A stretch of 17,227 bases of DNA from DATKCJ01 sp035513275 (GCA_035513275.1 DATKCJ010000218.1:1-17227); one strand, 5' to 3'; positions 7,845-14,458 are shown, counted from the stretch's first letter. The notes: a model not told the origin generated them from the sequence alone. Numbers and translations are program-made.

Positions 7845-8903
7845 ATGACGCAAATCCAGTTCTCAAAAAAGGGCCTCGCATCTATCCTTTGCGCTGCGGC
7901 GCTGCTTGCCACCGTGGGAGCACACGCTGACACGGTGAGGACTGCGGACGGCTCTGTTCTCGTCGGCAAGATCCTCAAGGTCGACAGCGGCAACATCGAG
8001 ATCGACACCGCCTACGCGGGCGTGCTGAAGGTCAAGCAGTCCGCCGTGGTCTCGTTCTCGACGGACGCACCGGTGACCGTGCGCTTCAAGGGCGGCAACA
8101 CCGTCGTCGGCACCGTCGCCGGCGATTCGGGCGAGATCAAAGTCGCGGGCGCTTCCGGCTCCGCCTCGGGCACCATCGAGAACGTCACCGATGCGTGGCT
8201 GCCCGGCGACGACAGCCCTGAGGTGCGCCTCATGAAGGCAAACGCCCGCCACTGGAAGTTCGAGGCGTCGGTCGACGTGCTCGGCAAGAGCGGCAACAGC
8301 GACAGTCTCGCCGCCTCGCTCGGATTCCGAACCGCCCGCATCACCCCGGACGACAAGCTCGAGTTCTACGCGGCCTACGCACGCGCCGAGCAGGATGGCA
8401 CCACGACCGCCGACCAGGCGAGAGCGGGCATCGACTATCAGTCGATGTTCTCGAGCAAGTATTCCTGGTATGTGCGCGAGGAAATCGGCACCGACAAGTT
8501 CCAGGGGCTCGACTTCTACTCGAACACCGCGGCCGGCATCGGCTTCGACTCGATCAAGACGGAGAGGCAGATACTCACGTTCCGCGCCGGTATCGCCTAC
8601 CGTTATGAGACCTTTTCAAACGGAACAACGACCACCGTCGACGCGCCCGCCCTGGACCTTGCGATGATCCACGAATACGCGACCGACACGTGGAAGATCG
8701 GCACCCGGTTGACGTTCCTGCCGACCATCGAGGATTTCAGCGACTTCCGGCTTCAGCATGAGTCCTACTATGAGACGCCACTTGCCGCCGGCCCTTGGAA
8801 GATCCGCCTCGGCCTCGCCAACGACTACAACAGCGAGCCGCTCCCCGGGAAGAAGAAGCTCGACACGACCTACTTCACTAAGTTCGTGCTCAGTTGGCAG
8901 TGA
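7845..8903 (+). CDS. DUF481-family outer-membrane beta-barrel protein (YdiY-like)
   Basis: 352 aa. Residues 1-28 are a signal peptide (KKGLASILCAAALLATVGAHA) with cleavage before DTVRTADG. Residues about 29-125 form a small strand-rich periplasmic part: DGSVLVGKILKVDSGNIEID and later GGNTVVGTVAGDSGEIKV repeat a G-x-V-G-x-[IV] pattern, suggesting two similar units. From about residue 135 to the end alternating aromatic/polar strands (WKFEASVDVLGKSGNSDS, LEFYAAYARAEQDGTTTADQ, YSWYVREEIGTDKFQGLDFY, ILTFRAGIAYRYETF) match the DUF481 barrel, which in E. coli YdiY is linked to salt stress. The transported substrate is unknown. The barrel ends with FTKFVLSWQ, aromatic one residue from the end. It is a single-gene unit: divergent from pckG, with a strong terminator 30 bases past the stop. 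No Shine-Dalgarno. Confidence 0.88.
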   Translation: MTQIQFSKKGLASILCAAALLATVGAHADTVRTADGSVLVGKILKVDSGNIEIDTAYAGVLKVKQSAVVSFSTDAPVTVRFKGGNTVVGTVAGDSGEIKVAGASGSASGTIENVTDAWLPGDDSPEVRLMKANARHWKFEASVDVLGKSGNSDSLAASLGFRTARITPDDKLEFYAAYARAEQDGTTTADQARAGIDYQSMFSSKYSWYVREEIGTDKFQGLDFYSNTAAGIGFDSIKTERQILTFRAGIAYRYETFSNGTTTTVDAPALDLAMIHEYATDTWKIGTRLTFLPTIEDFSDFRLQHESYYETPLAAGPWKIRLGLANDYNSEPLPGKKKLDTTYFTKFVLSWQ

Positions 8904-8934
8904 CGCCCGCAGCGCATCCCGCGCAATTTTCGAA

Positions 8935-8962
8935 GGCGGTCCCGCATGGGGCCGCCTTTTTT
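8935..8962 (+). terminator. Rho-independent terminator of the DUF481 gene
   Basis: The stem GGCGGTCCC (8935-8943) pairs with GGGGCCGCC (8948-8956), with one T-G wobble and loop GCAT, and is followed directly by six T at 8957-8962. It lies about 30 bases after the stop of the DUF481 gene. Confidence 0.9.
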
Positions 8963-8988
8963 GTCTTGGCAGAGTCCCTTCCTTGTAG

Positions 8989-9032
8989 GTTGCGCGCTTG
9001 TCGCGCAACTCCGGCCTCCGAGGCGCGACAAG
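8989..9032. repeat. Nested inverted repeats with two alternative folds
   Basis: GTTGCGCG (8989-8996) and CGCGCAAC (9002-9009) form a perfect 8-bp hairpin with a 5-base loop. The loop and right arm, CTTGTCGCGC (8997-9006), instead pair perfectly over 10 bases with GCGCGACAAG (9023-9032). The two folds exclude each other. It sits just upstream of a further pair of hairpins. Confidence 0.75.
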
Positions 9033-9036
9033 TTGT

Positions 9037-9098
9037 GAGTCGGGCTTTATGCCCGACTCCGAGAAACATGCGTCGAATAGTCGGGCGTAAAGCCCGAC
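9037..9098. repeat. Pair of REP-like hairpins in opposite orientation
   Basis: Hairpin A: GAGTCGGGC (9037-9045), loop TTTAT, GCCCGACTC (9051-9059). Hairpin B: GTCGGGC (9080-9086), loop GTAAA, GCCCGAC (9092-9098). Read on the other strand the loop of A is ATAAA, so A and B are the same 19-base unit in opposite directions with one base changed. This is the layout of bacterial interspersed REP pairs. The remainder of 8963-9230 holds no gene that I can support. Confidence 0.8.
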
Positions 9099-9230
9099 CC
9101 ACCATTGGAGGGTTAAACACCGAGTCAGGCGCGCTGCCCGAGCCACAACAAGACTGTCTCACGACGATTCCGCCGCCGGGATTGACCGAACGCGGGTTCT
9201 CCGACACTGCTCAATGACTCAACTCGCGCC

Positions 9231-9689
9231 ATGGAATCCAAGATAAGCGCGTCCCGCGCGTTCGATCCCGTCCGGCAGTTCTCGTTGTTCGCCGAGAACA
9301 AGGTCGGCTGCCTGCACGATTTCGTAAGCGTGCTCGCCAACAACGGCGTGCACATCATGGCGATCACGGCCATCGACTCGACCGACGCCTCTATCGTGCG
9401 TTTCGTGGTCGACGACCCGAAGCTCACCCGCGATCTCCTGCGCAGTCACAGGTTCTCGTTCACCGAGTCCGACGTGATTGGTGTCGAGATGGCTTCCGAG
9501 TCTGATCTGCAGCTCGTGCTTTCGTCCATGATGGAAGCCGAGGTGAACATCCACTACCTCTACCCTTTCCTCATCCGTCCGAAGGAGCGCTACGCCCTCG
9601 TCCTTAATGTCGAGGACCCGGAACTCGCCACCCAAGCCCTCTCGCTGCGGAGCTTCAGAGTCCTCGGGCAGGGCGAGATTTCCCGATAG
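9231..9689 (+). CDS. Tandem ACT-domain protein
   Basis: 152 aa made of two ACT domains. Domain 1 is about residues 13-80 (RQFSLFAENKVGCLHDFVSV, then VHIMAITAIDSTDASIVRFV, with the Gly of NKVG at the usual ligand-binding turn). Domain 2 is about 84-150 (ESDLQLVLSSMMEAEVNIHY, then RYALVLNVEDPELATQAL). ACT domains bind amino acids and regulate metabolic enzymes. With no catalytic domain attached, this protein likely acts as a small amino-acid sensor or regulatory subunit, as in the ACT-only proteins of acetolactate synthase type, but the partner is not encoded here. No signal peptide, so cytoplasmic. The ATG at 9231 has no Shine-Dalgarno. It precedes hppA by 160 bases, in which a GCCC-GTTT-GGGC hairpin without a T-run is the only structure seen. 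Confidence 0.88.
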   Translation: MESKISASRAFDPVRQFSLFAENKVGCLHDFVSVLANNGVHIMAITAIDSTDASIVRFVVDDPKLTRDLLRSHRFSFTESDVIGVEMASESDLQLVLSSMMEAEVNIHYLYPFLIRPKERYALVLNVEDPELATQALSLRSFRVLGQGEISR

Positions 9690-9849
9690 CCCCAGGCGGG
9701 CCTCCAACGCCCGTTTGGGCGGGCGGATCGGGCCCCGGCATTGCGCACTTTTTGCCCAATTCTGTGCGCGAGCCCCGCAGGCTTGCCTCCCCACGCCGTT
9801 CCTTTTACGTAACTCTCTTTCAACTGGTTCATTCCGTTTCTCAATTGTG

Positions 9850-12591
9850 ATGAAGCCCTTCCCACTCATGCCCCTCGCGACATTGTCCGATATTCCTTCA
9901 CTGTTCTGGCTCGCTCCGGCAGCCGGCCTCGCCGCGCTCATCATGGCCCGGTTCTTCAGCGCTTCCGTGATGAAGCGTTCGGAAGGCGACGATGAAATGA
10001 AGCGGATCGCCCAGGCGGTGCGCGAAGGCGCGATCGCCTATCTTAAACGACAATACAAGGTCGTCGCATCCGTCTTCGTGCTCCTTGTCGGTTTCCTCTG
10101 GATCCTGTCGATGCTCGGGCTGCAGCCCAAGATGTCGATGCTCGGCGTGCCGCTCGCCGGTCTCCTCTCGGGATTGTGCGGCTGGTTCGGGATGAAGATG
10201 GCGACGAACGCCTCCGCACGCACGGCCAACGCCGCCAAGAAATCACTCAACGACGGCCTCGTCGTGGCGTTCCGTTCCGGCGCTGTCATGGGCTTGAACG
10301 TCGTCGCGTTCGCGATCCTCGACATTTCTTTCTGGTTCATCGTTTTCAGTTCGTTCGGCGAGCAAATCGGCCTCATCGGCGGACCTGCCGAGCGTCTCAT
10401 TGAGATGACAACGATCATGCTCAGCTTCGGGCTCGGCGCTTCCACGCAGGCGCTCTTCGCGCGCGTCGGCGGCGGCATCTACACGAAGGCGGCCGATGTC
10501 GGCGCCGACCTCGTCGGCAAGGTCGAGGCCGGCATCCCCGAGGACGATGCGCGCAACCCCGCCACGATCGCCGACAACGTCGGCGACAATGTCGGCGATG
10601 TAGCAGGCATGGGCGCCGACCTCTACGAATCTTACTACGGCTCCATCCTCGCCACGCTCGCGCTGGGCGCCGCTGCTGCGGTTTCCGTGCTCGGCATCAC
10701 CGCGGAGGCCGCGGGTTTCGCCACGCGCCTGCTTGCCACCACGATCGCGCTGGCCGGGCTGGGTATCTTCGCCTCGATCATCGGCATCTTCGCGGTGCGC
10801 ACGCGCGACGACGCCACCTTCGCCCAACTCCTCAAGAGCCTTCACACGGGTGTCTATGTCGCCTCTGCGCTGATCGCAGCCGGCGCATTCACACTCCTCT
10901 ACGTTATCTTCGGCAGCGGAGCGGGCGCAGATGCAATGGTCGCCGCGGGCACATCATGGTGGCGGCTCGGATTCTCGATCGTGTTCGGTCTCGGCGCCGG
11001 CCTCGTGATCGCCTACGCGACCGAATACTACACGTCCTACGAGGAAGCGCCTACACGCGGGATCGCAAACCAGGCACTCACCGGACCGGCCACAGTCATC
11101 ATCGCGGGCATCGCCGAGGGCATGCGCTCCACGTGGGCCTCGCTGTTGACCACCACGATCGCGATCATCGGCGCGTTTCTGTTCGCCGGCGGCGCCGACA
11201 GTTTCCTGATGGGACTCTTCGGCGTCGGCATCGCCGCAGTCGGCATGCTCTCCACGCTCGGCATCACGCTCGCCACCGACGCCTACGGCCCGATCGCCGA
11301 CAACGCAGGCGGCAACGCCGAGATGTCCGGCCAGCCGCCCGAGGTCCGCAAGCGCACCGACATGCTCGACTCGCTCGGCAACACCACGGCCGCCACCGGC
11401 AAGGGGTTCGCCATCGGCTCAGCCGCGCTCACAGCGCTCGCGCTTTTTGCCGCCTACGTGCAAGTCGTGCAGACCCAGTTGACCAATCAGGCGGTGGAAT
11501 ACGGTCGCGAGCACGGCTCCTCGCTCACCGCTCCCGCTGCGATCCACGAGGGTTACGGCCGCTTTGCAGTCGTCTACCCCGACGCGGTCGACGGCGCCTA
11601 CATCGACGGTGCGTTGCTCCTTCCCTCGTATGATCTCAAGCGGAAGGAGCGCAACCTCATCCCCGTCGGCCAGCCGCTCCCGGTCGAGGCAGTAGGCGGC
11701 GATCCGGTGAAGGCTGCGCGTTACCGCATCGCGCTGCCCGGTCGCGAAGGCATGGTCGACATCGTCTCCACGCGGCAGGCGCACACCGACGACATCATGC
11801 GCTACTACGATGTCACGCTCACCAATCCGAAGGTCATCGGCGGGTTGTTCATCGGCGTGCTTCTCACGTTCCTCTTCTGCTCGCTTACGATGAACGCCGT
11901 CGGCCGCGCCGCCTACCGCATGATGCGCGAGTGCCGCCGCCAGTTCGGCAAGATGCGAGATGCATTCCGCCTCGCAGGCATGAGCGAGGAAGACATCGGC
12001 AATCCCGAGTCGTGGCCGAAGCACGTCACGCACGAAGGTGTGCAGTATCCCGACTACGCCACGTGCGTGTCCATCGCCACGGCCGGTGCCCAGCGCGAGA
12101 TGGTCGTGCCCTCGATCCTGGCGATCGTCGCCCCGATCGCCCTCGGCATGATGCTCGGCGTCGCAGGCGTGCTCGGCATGCTCGCGGGCGGTCTCGTCTC
12201 CGGCTTCGCCGTCGCGGTCTTCATGGCCAACGCAGGCGGTGCTTGGGACAACGCGAAGAAGCTCCTCGAATCCTTCGGCAAGATGACCGCCACCGACATC
12301 ACGACGGATGCAGCCGTGCGCGAGAAGATCCCCGTCGAGGTGCGCGAAGCCATCGTTGCCCGCGCCCAGGAGGAAGTCGCCGCCGGCCGCGGCAAGACGA
12401 TCGTCTACGGAAAGGGATCGCCCGACCACAAGGCCACCGTCGTCGGCGACACCGTGGGCGATCCGTTCAAGGACACCTCCGGCCCGTCGCTGAACATCCT
12501 GATCAAGCTCATCTCGATCGTGTCAGTCGTGTTCGCAGGCCTAATCGTCCGCTTCTCGCCCGTCATCGGCTCGTGGATCGGCCTCAACTGA
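9850..12591 (+). CDS. hppA: Membrane-bound ion-pumping pyrophosphatase, K+-dependent type, with enlarged loops
   Basis: Hydrolyses pyrophosphate and uses the energy to pump Na+ and/or H+ across the inner membrane. Hallmarks in order: DVGADLVGKVEAGIPEDDARN (from Asp216), DNVGDNVGDVAGMGADLYES, GNTTAATGKGFAIGSAALTA (510-529), NAGGAWDNAKK (Asp800) and GDTVGDPFKDTSGPSLN. Ala514 stands where K+-independent enzymes have Lys, so K+ dependence is expected. Glu260-Ser261 in DLYESYYGS sits as in Na+-pumping members, not as in plant H+ enzymes (SYAES), which favours Na+ or mixed transport. At 913 aa it is far longer than the usual 660-770: about 115 extra residues lie between two helices (540-655), and about 30 lie before GKGS (854). 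Many transmembrane helices are present. The ATG at 9850 was chosen because it precedes the first helix; ATG 9868 is an alternative. No Shine-Dalgarno. Ends at a strong terminator. Confidence 0.95.
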   Translation: MKPFPLMPLATLSDIPSLFWLAPAAGLAALIMARFFSASVMKRSEGDDEMKRIAQAVREGAIAYLKRQYKVVASVFVLLVGFLWILSMLGLQPKMSMLGVPLAGLLSGLCGWFGMKMATNASARTANAAKKSLNDGLVVAFRSGAVMGLNVVAFAILDISFWFIVFSSFGEQIGLIGGPAERLIEMTTIMLSFGLGASTQALFARVGGGIYTKAADVGADLVGKVEAGIPEDDARNPATIADNVGDNVGDVAGMGADLYESYYGSILATLALGAAAAVSVLGITAEAAGFATRLLATTIALAGLGIFASIIGIFAVRTRDDATFAQLLKSLHTGVYVASALIAAGAFTLLYVIFGSGAGADAMVAAGTSWWRLGFSIVFGLGAGLVIAYATEYYTSYEEAPTRGIANQALTGPATVIIAGIAEGMRSTWASLLTTTIAIIGAFLFAGGADSFLMGLFGVGIAAVGMLSTLGITLATDAYGPIADNAGGNAEMSGQPPEVRKRTDMLDSLGNTTAATGKGFAIGSAALTALALFAAYVQVVQTQLTNQAVEYGREHGSSLTAPAAIHEGYGRFAVVYPDAVDGAYIDGALLLPSYDLKRKERNLIPVGQPLPVEAVGGDPVKAARYRIALPGREGMVDIVSTRQAHTDDIMRYYDVTLTNPKVIGGLFIGVLLTFLFCSLTMNAVGRAAYRMMRECRRQFGKMRDAFRLAGMSEEDIGNPESWPKHVTHEGVQYPDYATCVSIATAGAQREMVVPSILAIVAPIALGMMLGVAGVLGMLAGGLVSGFAVAVFMANAGGAWDNAKKLLESFGKMTATDITTDAAVREKIPVEVREAIVARAQEEVAAGRGKTIVYGKGSPDHKATVVGDTVGDPFKDTSGPSLNILIKLISIVSVVFAGLIVRFSPVIGSWIGLN

Positions 12592-12618
12592 TCGGCGCAC
12601 TCATCACCCTTCACTCCC

Positions 12619-12648
12619 GGGCGGGACCCTTGTGGTCCCGCCCTTTTT
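12619..12648 (+). terminator. Rho-independent terminator of hppA
   Basis: A perfect 10-bp stem, GGGCGGGACC (12619-12628) and GGTCCCGCCC (12634-12643), with loop CTTGT, is followed by TTTTT. It lies 28 bases past the hppA stop. Confidence 0.93.
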
Positions 12649-12686
12649 CTGCGCACACAACGCAACGACAACCTCACTCCCGCGCA

Positions 12687-12716
12687 GGCCCGTCCATCCG
12701 GGACGGCCTCTTTCTT
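12687..12716 (+). terminator. Second, weaker terminator-like hairpin
   Basis: CCGTCC (12690-12695) pairs with GGACGG (12701-12706) over a 5-base loop and is followed by the T-rich CCTCTTTCTTT. It sits 40 bases beyond the first hppA terminator and may act as a backup. Confidence 0.5.
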
Positions 12717-12727
12717 TCCGGAGCTTG

Positions 12728-12753
12728 AACCACGGAGACACAGAGGCACAGAG
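12728..12753. repeat. Short CACAGAG-type intergenic repeat
   Basis: The purine-rich text AACCACGGAGACACAGAGG, continuing CACAGAG, is a wording seen again in degenerate form at 13976-14017 and, inverted, at 14827-14866. Sequences of this kind are common between genes in Planctomycetota and Verrucomicrobiota. No fold is apparent. Confidence 0.55.
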
Positions 12754-12769
12754 CTGCGAAGCCACGTCC

Positions 12770-12874
12770 GAAGAGAACCACCACGTCAGGGACAAGATCC
12801 GCCAACAACTCCAAGTCCTGCGCGACTGCGTCCTCTTGACCAATCCCAGCCGCGGCATCTGGCACCGGGTGTGA
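12770..12874 (+). pseudogene. Remnant of a restriction-endonuclease C-terminal winged helix (DpnI / Dam-replacing type)
   Basis: The frame ending with TGA at 12872-12874 encodes about 34 residues: ENHHVRDKIRQQLQVLRDCV, then LLTNPSRGIWHRV. The core VRDKIRQQLQVLRD followed by a Leu pair and a final GRG/SRG-x-W/Y strand is the typical end of the winged-helix domain found at the C-terminus of DpnI-like and Dam-replacing restriction endonucleases, where it reads methylated DNA. Upstream of 12770 the frame runs straight into the CACAGAG repeat and the terminators, with no endonuclease core or methyltransferase nearby. I therefore read it as the broken tail of a lost gene. The family call rests on memory of the motif and not on a search. 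Confidence 0.6.
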
Positions 12875-12916
12875 GCAAAGTTCCCGGTTCACAGCCTCCG
12901 GGCAAGCAGCCTCACC

Positions 12917-12944
12917 TTGACCCATTGAGTCGTCCGGCTAGTTT
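12917..12944 (+). promoter_or_regulatory. Possible promoter of the toxin-antitoxin pair, near-leaderless
   Basis: TTGACC (12917-12922) and TAGTTT (12939-12944) are separated by 16 bases. Transcription would start close to the ATG at 12951, making a leaderless or nearly leaderless message, which agrees with the absence of a Shine-Dalgarno sequence. Candidate only. Confidence 0.35.
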
Positions 12945-12950
12945 CTCGCC

Positions 12951-13178
12951 ATGACCAAGCTAGCTGAGATTGAAGCGGCAGCGTTGGGCCTTCCCGACAA
13001 AGAACGGCTCCATCTCGCTGACAAGCTCTTGGGAAGCCTCCCGCCACCGCCAGCAGCGAGCGATCCCGATGCAATCCTGGCCGAGGCGCTCCGTCGCGAT
13101 GCAGAGCTGGAATCCGGCCGGGTGCAGCCCCTTTCGGAAGACGCATTCTGGGCGGGCGTGCACCGCGCGCGGAGATGA
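12951..13178 (+). CDS. Addiction-module antitoxin (RelB-like, Unstab_antitox family)
   Basis: 75 aa. It begins MTKLAEIEAAALGLPDKERL and continues through a short helical part HLADKLLGSLPPPP to the C-terminal part DAILAEALRRDAELESGRVQ, the pattern of the putative addiction-module component family (TKxxEIxxxAxxLPxxERxxLAxxLLxSL, then EAxRRxxExxxGxVxxxxxE). Such proteins bind and neutralise a RelE/ParE toxin and repress their own operon. The stop overlaps the start of the toxin frame (ATGA at 13175-13178), the normal coupling for these pairs. The toxin is interrupted (see next entry), so this antitoxin may now have no working partner. The ATG at 12951 lacks a Shine-Dalgarno; a possible promoter lies immediately upstream. 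Confidence 0.85.
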   Translation: MTKLAEIEAAALGLPDKERLHLADKLLGSLPPPPAASDPDAILAEALRRDAELESGRVQPLSEDAFWAGVHRARR

Positions 13179-13582
13179 CGCTGCAGTTTCATCCCGCAGT
13201 TCAGCAGGATTTGTGACTGTTGCCGCCCTTCGGGCGCCGGCACCAGTCACCCTCCTCCCGCATATGCGGGCTCCGGGTCGCGCCTTGCGTCGCGACCATC
13301 TACGCGCTTCCGCGCTCCGTCAACGAAGCGATCGCCTATTACGAAGCGCAAGGCGGCGTTCATCTCGCTGATCGGTTCGAAGCTGAACTGCGACTCGGAC
13401 TGGCCGCCATCAAGGCCGGCCCGACACACTTTCCCTCCTACAACAAGGATCCAATATTCCGTCGTGCCAGACTCGAGAACTTCCCCTATGTCATCGTTTT
13501 TCGGGAAAAGCCCGGCGTTGTTCGCGTCACAGTGATCAGGCACGACCGACGGCACCCGCTCTACGGGATGAAGCGCAAGTGA
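13175..13582 (+). pseudogene. RelE/ParE-family toxin gene split by an inserted hairpin element
   Basis: The frame starts with ATG overlapping the antitoxin stop and reads MTLQFHPAVQQDL, then TGA at 13214-13216. The rest of a RelE/ParE toxin resumes in the same frame at about 13319: VNEAIAYYEAQGGVHLADRF, later FRRARLENFPYVIVFREKPG and finally VIRHDRRHPLYGMKRK. Joined without the ~108 intervening bases, the two parts give a normal toxin of about 98-99 residues (FHPAVQQD-VNEAIAYYEAQGG). The intervening DNA is a chain of hairpins with no protein-like content. Its length keeps the frame, but its first bases supply a stop. A TTG at 13220 could restart translation with a foreign N-terminus, but the first strand and helix of the toxin would be lost. 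I regard it as inactive. Confidence 0.75.
13211..13318. mobile_element. ~108-base multi-hairpin (MITE/REP-like) insertion in the toxin gene
   Basis: Four inverted repeats follow one another. First, GTGACTG (13213-13219) with CAGTCAC (13244-13250), enclosing GCCC-TTC-GGGC. Second, a perfect 14-base palindrome CCCGCATATGCGGG (13257-13270). Third, GGTCGCG (13276-13282) with CGCGACC (13291-13297). Fourth, GCGC-TTCC-GCGC (13304-13315). Its limits are set by the toxin reading frame on both sides and are uncertain by a few bases. No target-site duplication longer than 1-2 bases is evident. Nothing is encoded, so it would have been moved by an enzyme supplied elsewhere. Confidence 0.65.
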
Positions 13583-13626
13583 ATCCTTTTGCCTCGTTAA
13601 TCACCACCCCGTCACGGCGGAAGTAG

Positions 13627-13860
13627 TCAGGCGCGTAACCGCTCATCACGACACGAGCGCGGCGGATTGCGTGCGAGGATCGCGTCTACCTGCGCCTGGG
13701 AATATTTTCGGCCGGCACTCATCTCCCGGTCGATCCGCGCCAGCTCGCGCTTGCGGGCCGGCTTCTCGCGACGCTCGAGGAATGTCACCAGCTTGGCCAC
13801 CGAGCGACGCTCACGCGCGCTCAGTTTTCCAATCTTCTTCTGCAGTTCGGCCACACCCAT
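13627..13860 (-). CDS. Orphan antitoxin-like small protein
   Basis: 77 aa, almost entirely helical and highly charged: MGVAELQKKIGKLSARERRS, then VAKLVTFLERREKPARKREL, then IDREMSAGRKYSQAQVDAIL. The layout (xVAELxxxIxxLxxxERxxLxxxL at the start, a basic middle, then a Gly-Lys turn and an xxVxxIL helix) is like antitoxins of RelB-type addiction modules, but I cannot name a family. No toxin frame follows it: the 44 bases between its stop and the end of the split toxin gene on the other strand are empty. The ATG at 13858-13860 was chosen because upstream codons are low-complexity Arg/Cys sequence; the Shine-Dalgarno is weak. Could be a remnant. Confidence 0.5.
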   Translation of the reverse strand: MGVAELQKKIGKLSARERRSVAKLVTFLERREKPARKRELARIDREMSAGRKYSQAQVDAILARNPPRSCRDERLRA

Positions 13861-13975
13861 GCCTGCGAAAATGTCCTGCTTGCTGTCCAAATCAAGACCG
13901 CAGCGCCTTTGACAGCGCCCAAAGTCCCGAGACGAGGCTGGGCGTGGCGCAGCCACATAGGAAGAGAAGTTTCAA

Positions 13976-14017
13976 GTGACACAGAGCGCACAGAGGTCGG
14001 AGCCGAGGGCACGGAGC
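13976..14017 (+). repeat. Left copy of an imperfect ~40-base inverted repeat
   Basis: Begins GTGACACAGAGCGCACAGAG and ends CCGAGGGCACGGAGC. It matches the reverse complement of 14827-14866 at roughly 33 of 40 positions with one 2-base gap, the last 15 bases being identical. The pair flanks the second toxin-antitoxin operon. The remaining DNA between 13861 and 14170 shows no supported gene. Confidence 0.7.
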
Positions 14018-14170
14018 AATCCGCCTCTTTAGCTCCTGTCCCCTGTTACTACCCCTCCGGCTTCGTTCCCATCGTTTCCTCCTGCAAATCCCATCCGCGC
14101 CGGTCCGCGGGTCGACTTGCGCCTTTCGAAACCATCCCGGCATCTCTCACCCCTTCGCGTCGCGGGGATC

Positions 14171-14458
14171 TCAATCCCGCGGCCACTCTCTCAACGGCTC
14201 TTGGCGCGCGGATCGCACATACAACACCCTCAAGACTTCACCGCGAACAACGTAGGTGATGTGGTATTTGAACCGCTTCAGGAAACCGCAACGTATACCG
14301 GGCACAATTTCCGGGCACGACCCGGGGAACCGCGTCACCCTCGCCTCCCAAGCCTCATACTCCTTCAGAAACTCCCGCCCAAGGTTGACCTCCGCGTGGA
14401 GGTAACGGGCAGCCGCGATCAGTTCCTTCTCCGCAAGACGGTTGAAACTGACCTTCAC
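14171..14458 (-). CDS. RelE/ParE-family toxin
   Basis: 95 aa, usual for the family. It begins MKVSFNRLAEKELIAAARYL (first strand and helix), then HAEVNLGREFLKEYEAWEAR, then the central FPGSCPEIVPGIRCGFLKRF with the expected P-x-I-x-x-G-I-R-x-x-x-L/F pattern, KYHITYVVRGEVLRVLYVRS, and a C-terminal RQEPLREWPRD. RelE toxins cut mRNA on the ribosome and ParE toxins poison gyrase; the R-x-x-P-x-x-W-type tail is more ParE-like but does not decide. It starts at GTG 14456-14458, overlapping the stop of the antitoxin gene (GTGA), so toxin synthesis is coupled to antitoxin translation. The frame appears intact, unlike the split toxin 600 bases to the left. Confidence 0.85.
   Translation of the reverse strand: MKVSFNRLAEKELIAAARYLHAEVNLGREFLKEYEAWEARVTRFPGSCPEIVPGIRCGFLKRFKYHITYVVRGEVLRVLYVRSARQEPLREWPRD

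Noticed and set aside
8894..9217. 107-codon plus-strand open frame after the DUF481 gene
   Set aside because: It crosses the DUF481 stop region, a terminator and the REP-like hairpins; the translation is that of the repeats.
11419..12429. 336-codon minus-strand open frame opposite hppA
   Set aside because: Shadow frame caused by GC-rich third positions; the His/Asp/Arg-rich translation has no motif.
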